Positions 39,606 through 49,937 of a stretch of DNA of 64,000 nt are shown in pieces (the first letter of the stretch is position 1; every line of letters begins with the position of its first letter). The DNA lies in the NCBI RefSeq assembly GCF_000350225.1, contig NW_005179353.1, positions 1 to 64,000 of the forward strand. The letters run 5' to 3'. A program made the translations under genes and the position numbers. The stretch is from Chondrus crispus. Lineage: Eukaryota > Rhodophyta > Florideophyceae > Gigartinales > Gigartinaceae. The notes beneath the pieces were generated by a model. The model was given only the letters and a program-made list of their open reading frames with translations. It did no database searches and was not told the origin of the DNA.

Positions 39606-41435
39606 ATATTGCCTCTTGGTGAGGGTATGGACCACTAGGGTAACTACGTACAGTACCTCAAGTATTGCAGTTGCGTGAAAGCACTTTGAGTTTGGGGAAT
39701 ATCAGTAGAAAAGTAAACTAAGTGTGCAAATAATACAGCAACGCAGATTATAGCATAAGTTGTGCAGCATATCTACAATTGCGAGTCAACTTTCAAAAAC
39801 GGGAAAGCCCGCCTTTTTGTGAGATATGCCTCGCAGTTTCAGTCTACTCAAACTAAACACTATAAAATGGAACAACTGCGCAGTTGATATAGAAAAACCA
39901 CTTCTTGCAGCTGCTCCTCATTTCTCCCACTCTATTTAATATTTCAAAAATGAATCCCTCCCGCGCTGTTCAGGCTCTTTCGGACATCACCAACCGACAC
40001 GTCAATGAGATCGTCGATCACATTGATGACGACGTGGTCGCCAGCGATGATGAGAACGACTCCAATTGTCCGATTTATGACACGTTTTATAATGACGGAG
40101 GTTCTCAATCTATTAAGGCAATGCGTAATTTTGATTCCTCTCAATTCTTCGAACTATGGGTTATGAGTGAAGACTACGTGTCAAAGAATTGGAATGTTGG
40201 CAGAGGTAAAAGAGCACAGTACAAGGCCCAAGATGTTCTCTTCATGACACTTACTGTACTCAAGCATGGTCAGCAATGGAACTTTACAGCTCGTCTATTT
40301 TCTGTTAAATGTTCTACTTTCGAACGTTTAATAACTGGATTTCTACGTATGATATCAGAATACATGTATGATATATGTGTGGCACGCGTCGAGGAAAAAT
40401 GGACAATGGCCAAGTGTCGTCTGGAGGACCGGTTGTTTTCGAATTTTGAATACGCGAGATATGCTGTCGACGTCACTTTTCAGCAGAGCAATCGTCCAAG
40501 TAGAAATATATCAGAAGGGAAGCGATACTTCTCCGGTAGGTATAAGCTGTATGGGTACAAAGTGGAAGTTTCGGTACTGCCTACTGGTCTTGCTATTGGG
40601 TGCACGGAGAACTATCCGGGCTCCGTGTCGGATCTGGAGATATTTCGTCGTAATAGACCCTTTCATGAGGAGGCATCTAAAAAGGGGGTACGTGATTTGC
40701 GGTTCACGGATGAGGGACGATTGAGCGAATTTATGGATGACTACTGGGCCATACTGGCGGACAAGGTATATCAAGGTGCAGCCGAAGATCTACCTGTGGT
40801 GCACCCGGTGCGCACCCCGGCACGTTCAACGCTGTCATTGGACGACGCGGACTACAATCGCCAAGTGTCATCTGATTGTGTCATAGTAGAAAACTACTTT
40901 GGGAGAATGTGCAGTTTATGGACTGTAGTTTCTCATAAGTGGCGCTGGGGAGAGAGATCGTACGAGCACGTGTTCAAAGCGTGCCTGGCGTTGACCAATC
41001 TGAGTGTCAGGGCCTGCCCTCTCCGCTTCGAGGACGGGCAGCACAGCACTGGTGTACGTAATCGCCTACGGGCCATATCAACCAGTCAGATGCGAAAGAG
41101 GCGCCGTGTACACGTTGAAAACACAGAAAATCGCCGCGTTCGCATGTGTAGTGGCACGCATCGTGCACTGTTTGATGACAGTGACACGGAGTAGGGAGGT
41201 GTTACGTGCGCATCTCCTTCCATTTACGTGGTTTGTTTTAGAGTACTGTACGGGTAATGCGTTGTGTTCTCTTTGATTTTAATCAATAAATGCGGTAAAG
41301 GTACTGTACTGCGCATTTCCTAGTGAATTACGATTTTACTGTGTAGATATGAATTTGGTGCGCGCGAACTGATTTTCTACTGTACGTGCGCATCTACTGA
41401 CAGATACTATTATTTTTATTTGTTTTTGCGCATTT
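39606..41435 (+). mobile_element. PIF/Harbinger-like transposon in the ARMC8-like gene (ends approximate)
   Basis: The element is inferred from a Harbinger transposase gene lying, in opposite orientation, between two ARMC8-like fragments that should be contiguous. Subterminal sequences CAGTAGAAAA near 39707 and its complement near 41372 are inverted relative to each other. I could not define exact terminal repeats or a 3-bp target duplication, so the limits are set by where ARMC8 similarity stops. Confidence 0.6.
39950..41194 (+). CDS. PIF/Harbinger-type DDE transposase (DDE_Tnp_4)
   Basis: The frame encodes 414 residues from ATG 39950; the open frame upstream starts only with TTG. It has an acidic N-terminus, then the HARBI1-like nuclease. 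The first Asp is in AVDVTFQQSNRPS, followed by the conserved GRYKLYGYKVEVSVLPTGLAIG and PGSVSDLEIF segments, the second Asp in ILADKVYQGA and the third acidic position in VIVENYFGRM. All catalytic positions are present and the frame has no stop, so the protein may be functional. Ends KRRRVHVEN and DDSDTE. The partner MYB-like gene that Harbinger elements usually carry was not found nearby. Confidence 0.82.
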   Translation: MNPSRAVQALSDITNRHVNEIVDHIDDDVVASDDENDSNCPIYDTFYNDGGSQSIKAMRNFDSSQFFELWVMSEDYVSKNWNVGRGKRAQYKAQDVLFMTLTVLKHGQQWNFTARLFSVKCSTFERLITGFLRMISEYMYDICVARVEEKWTMAKCRLEDRLFSNFEYARYAVDVTFQQSNRPSRNISEGKRYFSGRYKLYGYKVEVSVLPTGLAIGCTENYPGSVSDLEIFRRNRPFHEEASKKGVRDLRFTDEGRLSEFMDDYWAILADKVYQGAAEDLPVVHPVRTPARSTLSLDDADYNRQVSSDCVIVENYFGRMCSLWTVVSHKWRWGERSYEHVFKACLALTNLSVRACPLRFEDGQHSTGVRNRLRAISTSQMRKRRRVHVENTENRRVRMCSGTHRALFDDSDTE

Positions 41436-41440
41436 CATCA

Positions 41441-42070
41441 TTACTCGCGGTTTGGCTCTACTGAAGGGTCGGCTTTCGCCAGGGCGGTGAGGGCGTCGAG
41501 GGCGGCCTGAAGCGCGTTAAGATGCGGGGCGGCGGAAAGCAAAGAAACCAGGGCCGGAACAGCGCCAGCAGCGACAAAGGCTTGAGCGACAGGAACGTCG
41601 GGGGAAAGACGGGCTACGATGACAGCGGCCGGCTCAGCAAGAGCGAGGTGGGGGCCCCGTAAAAGGAAGACGAGAAGGGCGGAGAAGGTGGGGAGAGGGA
41701 GGTGTGGGGAGAGGGCCGCGGAATGAGAAAGGGCAAGGAGCTTGAGAGCGCGGAGGGCAGGGATAGAAGAAGGCGGGCGGAAGAGGGGGGGAAGAAGGGC
41801 CTCAAGCACGGCCGGAAGCGAGGACGGCGGGAGATGCGGGGAGAGGGAGCCGAGAGCGGGGAGAAGGTGAGCGAGCAAGGAAGGGGGGGAGGAGGGGAGG
41901 AGGGCGAGCAAGGAGGTAAGTAGGGAGTGGGAGAGGAAGAGGAGCTTGTTCGTGGGGTTACCGATGAGAAGGTTCTTTATGGCGCGGGCGGCGTGGTCCC
42001 GGGCCGGGGAGGACGAGGAAAGGGTGGCGATGAGGGAGGCGGGGTTGGACATGGCGGAGGGGTCGGACAT
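41441..42070 (-). pseudogene. ARMC8: ARMC8/GID5-like gene, N-terminal fragment
   Basis: An ATG at 42070 opens 209 residues of Leu/Ala/Ser-rich armadillo helices. The start RDHAARAIKNLLIGNPTNKLLFL matches the first repeat of ARMC8 (pattern xxxIKNxVIGNxxxK). The fragment ends at LDALTALAKADPSV, where the family continues into the next repeat, seen here only at 39605-39505 beyond the Harbinger insertion. Upstream is a GC- and purine-rich stretch (42071-42160) that may be the promoter. With the other two fragments, a protein of roughly 800 residues of armadillo repeats would have existed. Confidence 0.75.
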
Positions 42071-42324
42071 GGCGGAGGGGCCGGGCGGGGGTGCAAGAGA
42101 GGGAGGTTACGGTTGGGGAGGGGGAAGGGCGTGAGGTCGCGTGGCCGGTTGACGGGCGGCGAGAAGAATTTGAACGCGCAACGGGTGCCGTGGGGAGGTG
42201 GTGGTCCTGGTGGCAGGCGCAGTGCTGGCACCAGCAAGCTACAGTACAAAAACAGCAGTTTCCGCTTTATGCGTCCACGTGTCCACGCGTCCAAATGTTA
42301 CCGTGGCGTAAGTCTCGCGCCTTA

Positions 42325-43393
42325 GAGCATCCCCACCGGCACTTGATCAAATCAGCAAATTACTTTTTTTCCTTTTTTTCCTCCGAAATGCAACCCTACT
42401 CGTCCAAAAACAGAGGAAAAATATAGCACCCTCCGAAAAACGGAGGCAAATATCCGGAATTTGCCTCAGGTGCTATCCTACAAATAGTTTATGACTTTCC
42501 AAGTGCAAGTAAACCATTTGGCAACTTTTGGCGCGAATCCAGGAAATGTACACTGAAAGTAAACACTGTTCGCGCTAATCCGGACAAATACATATCCCCG
42601 TTAGTCTCTATGCTCTCTACAACTGGTAAAATCATCACCAATTGGTGAGCAAACAGTCTCGATACTTTGAAAGTCCAACCGGTACTCCATGAATTCCACA
42701 CCTGTTCCTGGAAATGGCGTTCCAATTGTGGCCCATGCTTTCGCTTCGACTTTCCCTTGTACGTCAAAGAAAACGCGGTCGGTTCTGCCATCCGAATGTA
42801 TTCATCCACCGAGTCGGCTGTGATGCCATATGCAAGTAAACGCAGCGCTGCTGTGGCTTTCTGGTGGCAAGTAAATCCCTTTCTTTTCGTACAGTCCTCG
42901 CGCTGTACAAAATAAATATCACTTGTCGGTATTGCCGCGATAATTCTGTCGAACACAGACCGCGATATGCGGAATCTACGCTGAAAATGGTGAGCAGTGT
43001 AGGTTGGGGTTGGTGCAAAGTAATCATTGTGCAAACGCAAAGAGGCAGATTCTCTGCCTCTTTCAATATTTCCAGAACGACCAGCACGGGAGCCTCTGCG
43101 GATGAATTTGTCGTCACTGTCGTCGTCACTACTCGAGAAAAGCTGCGTTGGGTCGTCAAGGAAGGAGTCATGAAACTCGTCTTGCAGCACATAATCCATA
43201 ATGCCATGATTGTCGCTCTCGGCGAGATGGTCAAACTCCTTAAACTTAATAACTACGGCTTGACGGGTGTAGAAGACAGTGGTAGAGGAAAAACAGCAAA
43301 TAGGAAAAACGTCAACTGGCCAGGGAGAGACTTACACGTATGAAAATAGTTTTGCCTGTTTGCCTATTTGCCTTGGCGCCGGTGGGGATGCCC
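42325..43393 (-). mobile_element. Non-autonomous PIF/Harbinger derivative
   Basis: The ends are GAGCATCCCCACCGGC (left) and the inverted GCCGGTGGGGATGCCC (right), a terminal repeat of about 15 bp. The 3-bp flanks are TTA on the left and TAA on the right, consistent with a TWA target duplication after one change. It lies about 250 bp upstream of the ARMC8-like start and contains a truncated transposase. Confidence 0.8.
42489..43199 (-). pseudogene. Truncated Harbinger (plant-type) transposase, N-terminal region only
   Basis: An ATG at 43199 opens 236 residues. An acidic start is followed by the family signature HHFQRRFRISRSVFDRIIAAI, then KATAALRLLAYGITADSVDEYIRMAEPTA, the DNA-binding region of plant PIF-type transposases. 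After that point the sequence is unrelated and no DDE motif occurs, so the catalytic domain has been deleted. The remaining frame may still encode a DNA-binding repressor-like fragment, but this is speculation. Confidence 0.75.
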
Positions 43394-43876
43394 TAAACAT
43401 TGAGTTGGCGCAGGGGGCGGAGGTGCCCCGACTCGTGCACTGCTGCGTTCACGCCGGCAACCAGCTGTCCTTTTTTTTGCCAACGCATGCAAAGCGAAAT
43501 GAGCAGACGCGCCGCCAGCACGGCTTTCCGGCGCCGTGCATTGCTGAGGCTGCCAGTTGTGATGCACGCGGAGGGGAGTGACGCTGGGTGTGAGAAGGCA
43601 ACGCTGCCGGACATCGGGGACCTCTGCTTTGGGCAGGTCGGTCAGATCACGCGCAGAGTGATCACGGGCCAGTGTCGTATTCTTGTATCAATTTTGACGT
43701 GCAGTAGTGACGCTTTACACCTGCACATTTCTGCAACATACAGTGCGAACTGATATTGACACCCTGAACAAAAACCTTTAGCTTTCACATGATCACAAAA
43801 TATAGAGAAAATTTCATACGTGCCCCCTTTTATTTGGGATTTTTTGTTACGTGCCCCTTTTATAAGCCCCTTTATA
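43394..43876. other. Spacer between two Harbinger derivatives
   Basis: I see no gene. The right half is AT-rich, ending in TTATATAAG just before the next element. Confidence 0.5.
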
Positions 43877-43879
43877 TAA

Positions 43880-44609
43880 GAGCATCCCCACCGCGTCGAT
43901 TCTATTGCCGGATAGAAATACAACGTGTACGCTGACCATTCGCCGGTTGCCCGAATTGAATTTTGTGCCTATTCGTCAATCTATTCGTGTGGAATCTATT
44001 CGCGTCAACCCCAACGCATATGTTGCAAATCTATCGCTCTATGCCCGCGCAGACAACGACTAGACGTCACAAATCGTCTGCGAAGAGGCGATCGTTCATC
44101 GAGACGCCCACCCCTCGCCGTGAATCCCGCGCGGCTGCATGTCTCTCTTCCGCAGCCTGTGCCCTCTTTCCCTCTTCGTCGCGCGCCCTCCCTCGGGTAT
44201 TGTCCAACTACGCGCTCTCACGAGTTATCATCGCCAATGGACCGGAGAACAGTGCTCGGAAGCGTCCTTCAGTACAGTATATGGACGACAGCGATGGCGA
44301 TGATGAAAGCATCGTCGCGAGCATGCACAGGTCACGCGCCACCGGAATGAATGCTGCAGCGACGAAGCAGCGGAGGTTCTCGGGCGAGAAGGATGCACAA
44401 TTGGCCAGAATTCGGCTGACACGCCTGGCACGTGGCATTCTATCGCGGAATCTATTCACCGGATAGAATGTTTTTAGAATCTATCGGCGCTCGGATAGAT
44501 CCTAAAATTGTTCTATTCGATTTCGGAAAGCGATAGAATTGTGCGGTGGGGTTGAAAATTGTGAGCGGAAATTCTATTGATCAAATAGATGTGCGCGGTG
44601 GGGTTGCTC
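43880..44609 (+). mobile_element. Harbinger-type MITE-like element with TAA target duplication
   Basis: The termini GAGCATCCCCACCGCG (left) and CGCGGTGGGGTTGCTC (right) are inverted repeats. TAA lies at 43877-43879 and again at 44610-44612. Subterminal arrays of CTATT-type motifs (GGATAGAA, GAATCTAT, GATAGAAT) are repeated at both ends. The terminal repeat is shared with the 42325-43393 element, so both could be moved by the same transposase. Confidence 0.9.
44041..44466 (+). CDS. Small ORF in the MITE-like element, unknown function
   Basis: An ATG at 44041 opens 141 residues. It is basic and Ser/Arg-rich at the start, has an acidic patch (YMDDSDGDDE) and ends in a helical Arg-rich segment just inside the terminal repeat. 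It could be a degraded MYB/SANT-like accessory protein of a Harbinger element. There is no recognisable domain, and the reading may be fortuitous. Confidence 0.3.
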   Translation: MPAQTTTRRHKSSAKRRSFIETPTPRRESRAAACLSSAACALFPSSSRALPRVLSNYALSRVIIANGPENSARKRPSVQYMDDSDGDDESIVASMHRSRATGMNAAATKQRRFSGEKDAQLARIRLTRLARGILSRNLFTG

Positions 44610-44908
44610 TAAGCCCCTTTCCTTGGGGGCGCTACACCCAGTTACTGTCATTAGTGTAACCAATAGAGGGTTTACGCAAGCGCATTTCTGCAACATATGA
44701 CTAACATAGGACTAAAAAACATTACAGTTAGTCAGATTTCACAATCGGATGTGACAAAAATTCGTGAAATGTGAGTGCATAGTGAAATCGTTTCTGTAAC
44801 CGTTTCGAACACACGTGTTAGACGTGGTATAAATTTGGCGGGTGCCTTCATCACCTTTTATGTAGACCTGAGCTCTAGAGTGACGTTGTAACCACCTTTA
44901 CTCACATC

Positions 44909-45878
44909 ATGGCGAACGTTATCCCCTCTTCACCACCTCTCTCCCCTACCCTCGACCTCACCATCCCCAACACCCCCACCCCTGAGCGCAGCGATGTCAA
45001 TTGCGGGCTTGATCCCTCCCCCCACAAAAAAGGAGGTCGGCGACCAAAGTTTACGCCAGAGGACGACCTCATACTCGCACGTGAAGTATCTGCCGCTAAG
45101 GCACACGTTGCCGGGTATGGGGAAATCCAGAAGAGATTCGGCGAGGAGGCGACGCGGGGCAAACCTGAACAGGAAACTGTCACAGACGGTCACTGCCAAG
45201 AGCGTCCAGGACCGCTACAAGAAAATCCAAGACACCTTTGAGCGACGGGACGCTGCGGATAGAAGACTGTCGGGGGTTGGCGGGGAAATCGGAGAGCTCG
45301 ACGAGCTGCTGGGGATGATGGGAGAAGCGCGAAACGACATGGAAAAGGAGAAGAAGGCGGTGGCGGCTGCTCAGGAAGAGAGAGAGGCCAGGAAGGTAAG
45401 AATTGGAAAGGACCTCGTGGCTCGTTCGCTGACGCGTAAGCGCTCAGACAGCGAGGAAAGAACCGAAGAAGAAGACCAAGAGGCTAACGGAGAAGAAGAA
45501 GACCAACTGAGCTCTCGAAAGAAGCGCCGACAGTCAGTAGAACGCGCCGGAGGCGCGTTCCAGGCGGATCTGGAAAGCTTGGGCATGGGATTGCGCGATG
45601 CCGACATGGCTCCTCTTGCAATAGATAAAGAGCGTCTAGTGCTGGAACGCGAGCGCGTCGAGATGGAACGAATGGACCGCGAGAAGGAGCGCGAGCTAAG
45701 AAGAGAAGAACGCATCGCGCAACACGAACTCGAACTTGAAAAGTTCAAGATGATGATGAGTGCCTTCATGCAGACTAAGAAAGTCCGCTCGCTTCGCGGC
45801 CTGCGGCACGTGGAATTTGTCCTCACTCCTCGTTCGCCTGCGCTTCGCACAGGCGAACGAGGAGTGAGGACATGTTGA
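44909..45878 (+). pseudogene. MYB/SANT-like accessory protein of the Harbinger element (one frameshift)
   Basis: An ATG at 44909 opens a Pro/Ser-rich start and a MYB-like trihelix beginning GGRRPKFTPEDDLILAREVSAAKAHV. At about 45155 the frame shifts by one base, and the second half continues with NRKLSQTVTAKSVQDRYKKI, a helix typical of this family. A long charged coiled coil follows (about 45290-45790, with ERERVEMERMDREKERELRREER). Harbinger elements encode such a protein to help the transposase enter the nucleus and bind ends. The frameshift may be real or a sequencing error. The end crosses the hairpin at 45818-45872. Confidence 0.75.
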
Positions 45879-47160
45879 GGACTCGAAAGAGTACACACTT
45901 TGTTGTTGTTTGTGGTCGAGGTAGTCTTCCTGGGTCGGAGGTGCGCAGTGGAAGTATTGGGAGATGGAGTTCGGATACACGCAATTTCTGAGGTTCGTAA
46001 GCAGCATAGCGGCGATATATAGAGCTCCAACAGGCGACTCTCCCGTCTTCATCTTTCTCTTGTAGTCCATAGTCGACCAGTACAGCTTCACTTCCTTGAA
46101 ATACCACTCCACCGTCACTCTTCCCTTAGACATAGCACCGTTAAATGAGCGTTGGTGAGCGCTTAGGTTGGAGCCTTGATACGGTACCTCTAGAAATGGG
46201 CGCGGGTTGTATCGGGAGTCCCCATACATGCAGTACAGCTTCCCTCCTACGAACATAACTTGTGGTAAGGACTCATCCACTCCACTCTGGCAGTAGAGCG
46301 TCCAGTCATGCCTCCTTCCCTCAATTGGTCCAGCAGCATGTAGAACCAAGCCATCCGGTGATGTGATGGCTTGGTATTTTAATGCATGCTTGCGCTTGTG
46401 ACCATTGTACGCTACGTTCTGCACCTCCCCTCTACTCGGCCGAGCAATAGCAATAACTGTACCATCAATGAAGCCGGTGCAGTTGTCCAATGCTTCACAT
46501 TTATTTTTGATGGCACATGCGTATAGCTCGGCCCTTTCACTAAAGAAGGTAGAATGTATGTCTGAGAGTATTAAATGTTGACGAGCTTCCAAGAAACTTT
46601 CCATTCCCTCCCAAAATATCTCTGACAGTTGCCCTCCATGCTTCCCGAACAGCATCTCCATTTCGCGCCAGCGTGCAGGTGTGGTCAGATGTCGAAGTAA
46701 GACACATGTTACGAGAAGCGGGGAGCATACGTAGCCATTCCTCGTAGTAATGCCCCTTTCCCATGCAATTGCCGTCACCATTTGGATTACATCTTGCTTG
46801 CGGAATCTAAAAAGAGAGAGGCAACATACATCTGTTAAAGCATTGAAGTTAAACGAAAAGGAAGAAAGATAGATGCGGTTAGAACGTTCAGAGAAGCGGA
46901 AGAGCTCACTTTGCTCGGACATACAGCGTTTGACACAGTGCATCAAAACAACACTTGTTGAAGAAGGTGAAGGTAGATGACGTCGTGCCATCAATACACG
47001 CAATGCTGCCCTCCATTTCATTGCCCTTGCTGTGGCAAGGGTCACGGAATGGTCTCGCTGACGTCCTCTTGCCATCACTTGGCGGGTGAATGCTATCGAT
47101 GCTAGTACTCCTATGCAGTTGCTCACGTTCTACTTTGCGTATATGCTCGATTGTACTCAT
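45696..47160 (-). CDS. HARBI1-like transposase with one intron
   Basis: Exon 1 runs from ATG 47160 to 46910 and exon 2 from 46806. The intron 46909-46807 (103 bp) has GTGAGC at the donor and CTTTTTAG at the acceptor, and splicing joins ALCQTLYVRAK to FRKQDVIQMV in frame. The product has a conserved N-terminal helical domain, then the nuclease: Asp in CTGFIDGTVIAIARPS, the segment YNGHKRKHALKYQAI, Asp in YCMYGDSRYNPRPFL and Glu in VTVEWYFKEVK. The catalytic set looks complete. The expected end is near CAPPTQEDYLDHKQQ (about 45880); the open frame runs on across the hairpin into antisense MYB sequence to 45696, so a true end inside the hairpin region is possible. Confidence 0.8.
45818..45872. 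terminator. Perfect 23-bp hairpin at the convergent ends of the two Harbinger genes
   Basis: Bases 45818-45840 are reverse-complementary to 45850-45872 with a 9-nt loop. It lies exactly where the MYB-like and transposase genes meet tail to tail and is transcribed in both. A role in bidirectional termination or RNA processing is inferred only from position. Confidence 0.55.
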
Positions 47161-47292
47161 GACCAACCCCCCTAGCTGTAATTTTGGTTTGTGAAATTTT
47201 AGTCATATCCGTTACAGAAATCCTTTTGCGTAAACCCTAAGATAAGTTAAAGTAACAACGCGAAATAGTGACACTGACACTAAAACGGTAAT

Positions 47293-47540
47293 TTGAAAAA
47301 CGGCCAATTGAAATTAGTGTCACAAATCCTCCAAACGGGTGTCACGGTATTGCCACGAAAAATCCGGAACGTGGCGACAGATCTGTTGAGCTCACAATAC
47401 GCAAAAGTTTACAGTACATGTTGCGTCTGCGACCGAAATACTGCATGGTTTTACAATTTGGACGAAACATCACCAACCAGCAAAAAAGGCATTGGATCGA
47501 AAAAGATACCAGATCTCAATTCGCGACACCGCTTTTGCGT
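47293..47540 (+). pseudogene. 5' transposase fragment of pogo copy 2
   Basis: This short open stretch contains a DDE_1-like first motif (AWFYNLDETSPTSKKGI) before the minisatellite. The same fragment is in copy 1 (14313 downwards). A second, complete NADET motif occurs in the main transposase, so this piece looks like the remnant of a different pogo transposase captured in the element. Confidence 0.5.
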
Positions 47541-48060
47541 CCCTCTCCCTCCTCCCACCACGATCACATCCTTCCCCTTCCTCCCATCACGTTCATGTCG
47601 CTCCCTCGCCTCCCACCACCCTCACGTCCATCGCCATCCACCCACCACGTTCACGTCGCTCCCCCTCTTCCCACCACTTTCATCATCCATCGCTCTCTTC
47701 CCATCACGTTCACGTCGCTCCCCCTCCTCCCACCACGTTCACGTCCATCACCATCCTCCCACCACGTTCACGTCGCTCTCCTCTTCCCACCATTTTCATC
47801 ATCCCTCACCCTCCTTCCACCACGTTCAAGACCCTCTCCTCTCTCCCACAATGTTCATGTCCTTCTCTCTCCTCCCGCCACCTTCAAGTCCCTTTCTCTC
47901 CTCCCACCACTTTCAAGTCTCTCCCCCTCCGACCACGTCCCTCTCCCTCCTCCCAACAACTTCACGTTCCTCCCCTCTGTTCACGCCCATCTCCCTCCTC
48001 CCACCACTTTCACTTCCCTCTCCCTTCTCTCACCACCTTCACTTCATTCCCCCTCCTCCC
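47540..48060. repeat. Minisatellite of pogo copy 2
   Basis: A pyrimidine-rich plus strand with degenerate CTCCTCCCACCACGTTCACGTC-like units, the reverse of the array at 13540-14065. All three plus frames are open. Confidence 0.85.
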
Positions 48061-48061
48061 A

Positions 48062-49615
48062 ATGCCAGCATCAGCTTCCCCTATTATTGCCGCTCTCGAG
48101 AGCGCAAAGCTTCGGAATGGCAAATTGCACCAAGGCCATTCGACGAACACGAACCCGGGGAGAAACACAAATGCATCAAATGCATCTGTAATCAACAGGA
48201 ACGAAGTTCCAACTACAGACACGACAAAAAAGCGTAGCTTGCAGCGCGTTTTGAGGCTGTCGCAACGATTGACTATCGTTAAATGGATGCTTCAGGCTGT
48301 ACGGACAGACGGGGAAACATGTATCGCATCTAAAGCCGTTGCCGAATTCCCGGATCTTTTTCGCGGAACCCGAAACACAAACGTTGCTCGGGCAAGCCGC
48401 CTTTGGAAGTCGAGGTCAGATTTTACCGATAAAGAAGGCAAGGTGGTGTTACAAGGCAAAACATGCTCCATCACGCGTGTTTCGCGTAACGGTTTCACGC
48501 GAGTATTTACAAAAGCACGCTCTGGTAGGGGACGTAAAAGAGAAGCCTGGGTTTTGGCTCTACACAAGGATTTGGTTGAAGAGTTTGATCGTTTGAGGAG
48601 ATTGGGGGTCAAGTTTAATTTGCGGAACCTTCGTGCACTGGCAGTGCACCTCATCAAACACAGTGTATCCCTGTCGTACTCTCAAAATTTTATGGATCCA
48701 CGCACAGATGTTCCCATAATCATGAAGATAAATGCCCGATGGATTCAGATATTTGCTAATCGTTTTTTTATTGTGAGTCGAGCCCATACGGGAAAGCTGT
48801 TGACGAGCCCAGCCAAGGAGGCTTCCATAGAAAAGGAAGTCTCTTTTCATCTCGGGCAGCTTTGTCGTGAGTTTCGCGCTGGCACACTAAACAAAAGAGA
48901 TGTGAGCAACGCTGATGAGACACACTTTGTGATCAACTATGATAACGGGCGTACGCTGGGATTTATGGGAAATGAAGAAATTAAGTATGCAGATGTGGCA
49001 TCTGGAGGAGAGGGAATGACTATGTTGGTAAGGCTCAGTGGAGGTGTTGAGGCAAAAATCGAGAATCCGTTTATGGTTTTCAAAATCAATGCCGGAGTTA
49101 TCCCATCCGTGGTGTACCTGAAAATGTCCCAGGTGTCTCCTACCGTAGCGGACCTAAAGGCTGGATGGATTGGCAGGTAATGCATCAATGGATGCAAGAA
49201 CGACGTGTTATTAGAGCATTGCCAGGTGGCCGAAAGCGCATACTGTACGTCGATAACTGTAGCGGCCATAACGACACAGTCTCACTTTCCCAAGCTGCCA
49301 TTGGGATTAATACTGGAATAAGATACTTTCCTAAGAATGCCACACATTTAATTCAACCTTGCGATTCTTTTGTAATACAAAAAATCAAGCGAGCATGGTG
49401 TACGAGCTGGGGAGGCATTTAAAATGCAGATGATCATGGAGGGAAGGTGGACGGATGGTTCTGGAAAGCTGGCCAATCCTGGGAAATCTTTTTTTCTGAG
49501 ACTCGCGAGTGCTGCTGTGCGTGAGGTCAATGAGCAAAAGGATAGTGAGGGTATGAAGTTTGCTCGCAAGGCGATGGTGAGGACATGGATGGCTTTAAAC
49601 ACGAATGGTTTATAG
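48062..49615 (+). pseudogene. pogo-like transposase of copy 2 (frameshifted)
   Basis: An ATG at 48062 (MPASASPIIAALES) opens a frame through TTKKRSLQRVLRLSQRLTI, the DNA-binding part, to NADETHFVINY. It shifts near 49085; copy 1 stays in frame there. The second catalytic motif (YVDNCSGHND) and third (HLIQPCDSFVIQKIKR) are in the next frame (49165-49422), and the C-terminal helices are in a third frame (49424-49615). So at least two frameshifts separate the parts. The Asp/Asp/Asp positions are all preserved, so the family is certain but this copy is dead. Confidence 0.82.
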
Positions 49616-49937
49616 GAGGAACGTCAGCTGTTTCCGAAGTTACAGAACATTATCAACAAGCACCGGAACCATTTCAACGGAGAACCAGTTGTATCTGGAA
49701 CTGTTGACATCGATGTACATGATCACAATCAATGATGTAGTAGAGTGTAGCAGTTCCGGCAGTTGCTGCCAGTGACGCTAGTTTGAAATTTGAAATTAGA
49801 GTCACCAACAATAATTAGAAACAGACGTAAAACAGTGTCACCAGGGGAATACTGTCACCGACAGTAAATCATGTAAGTTACCTCAAAAATTTTCCCTGAA
49901 AAATACTGTAGGTGACACTAATGACAGTAACTGGGTG

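Larger units (their letters stand above)
44668..47237. mobile_element. Two-gene PIF/Harbinger transposon nested in pogo copy 2
   Basis: The ends GGGTTTACGCAAGCGCATTT (left) and the inverted form ending GCGTAAACCC (right) are imperfect terminal repeats. A MYB-like gene reads right and a transposase gene reads left, converging at a perfect hairpin. The flanks include TAG on the left and TAA on the right, so a TAA duplication is likely with one base changed; the exact limits could differ by a few bases. Confidence 0.82.
44635..49937 (+). mobile_element. pogo-like DNA transposon copy 2, with Harbinger element nested in it
   Basis: Terminal inverted repeats CACCCAGTTACTGTCATTAG (left) and CTAATGACAGTAACTGGGTG (right) are bounded by TA at 44633-44634 and 49938-49939. 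Comparison with copy 1 shows that 44668-47237 is foreign: after AACCAATA the sequence jumps to the Harbinger element and resumes at about 47241 with GTTAAAGTAACAACGCG. Copy 2 itself sits inside the terminal repeat of the piggyBac-like element. Confidence 0.88.

Noticed and set aside
46803-47126. Unspliced start of the HARBI1-like transposase at 47126
   Set aside because: That frame has no ATG start; splicing of 46909-46807 from ATG 47160 gives a better conserved N-terminus.
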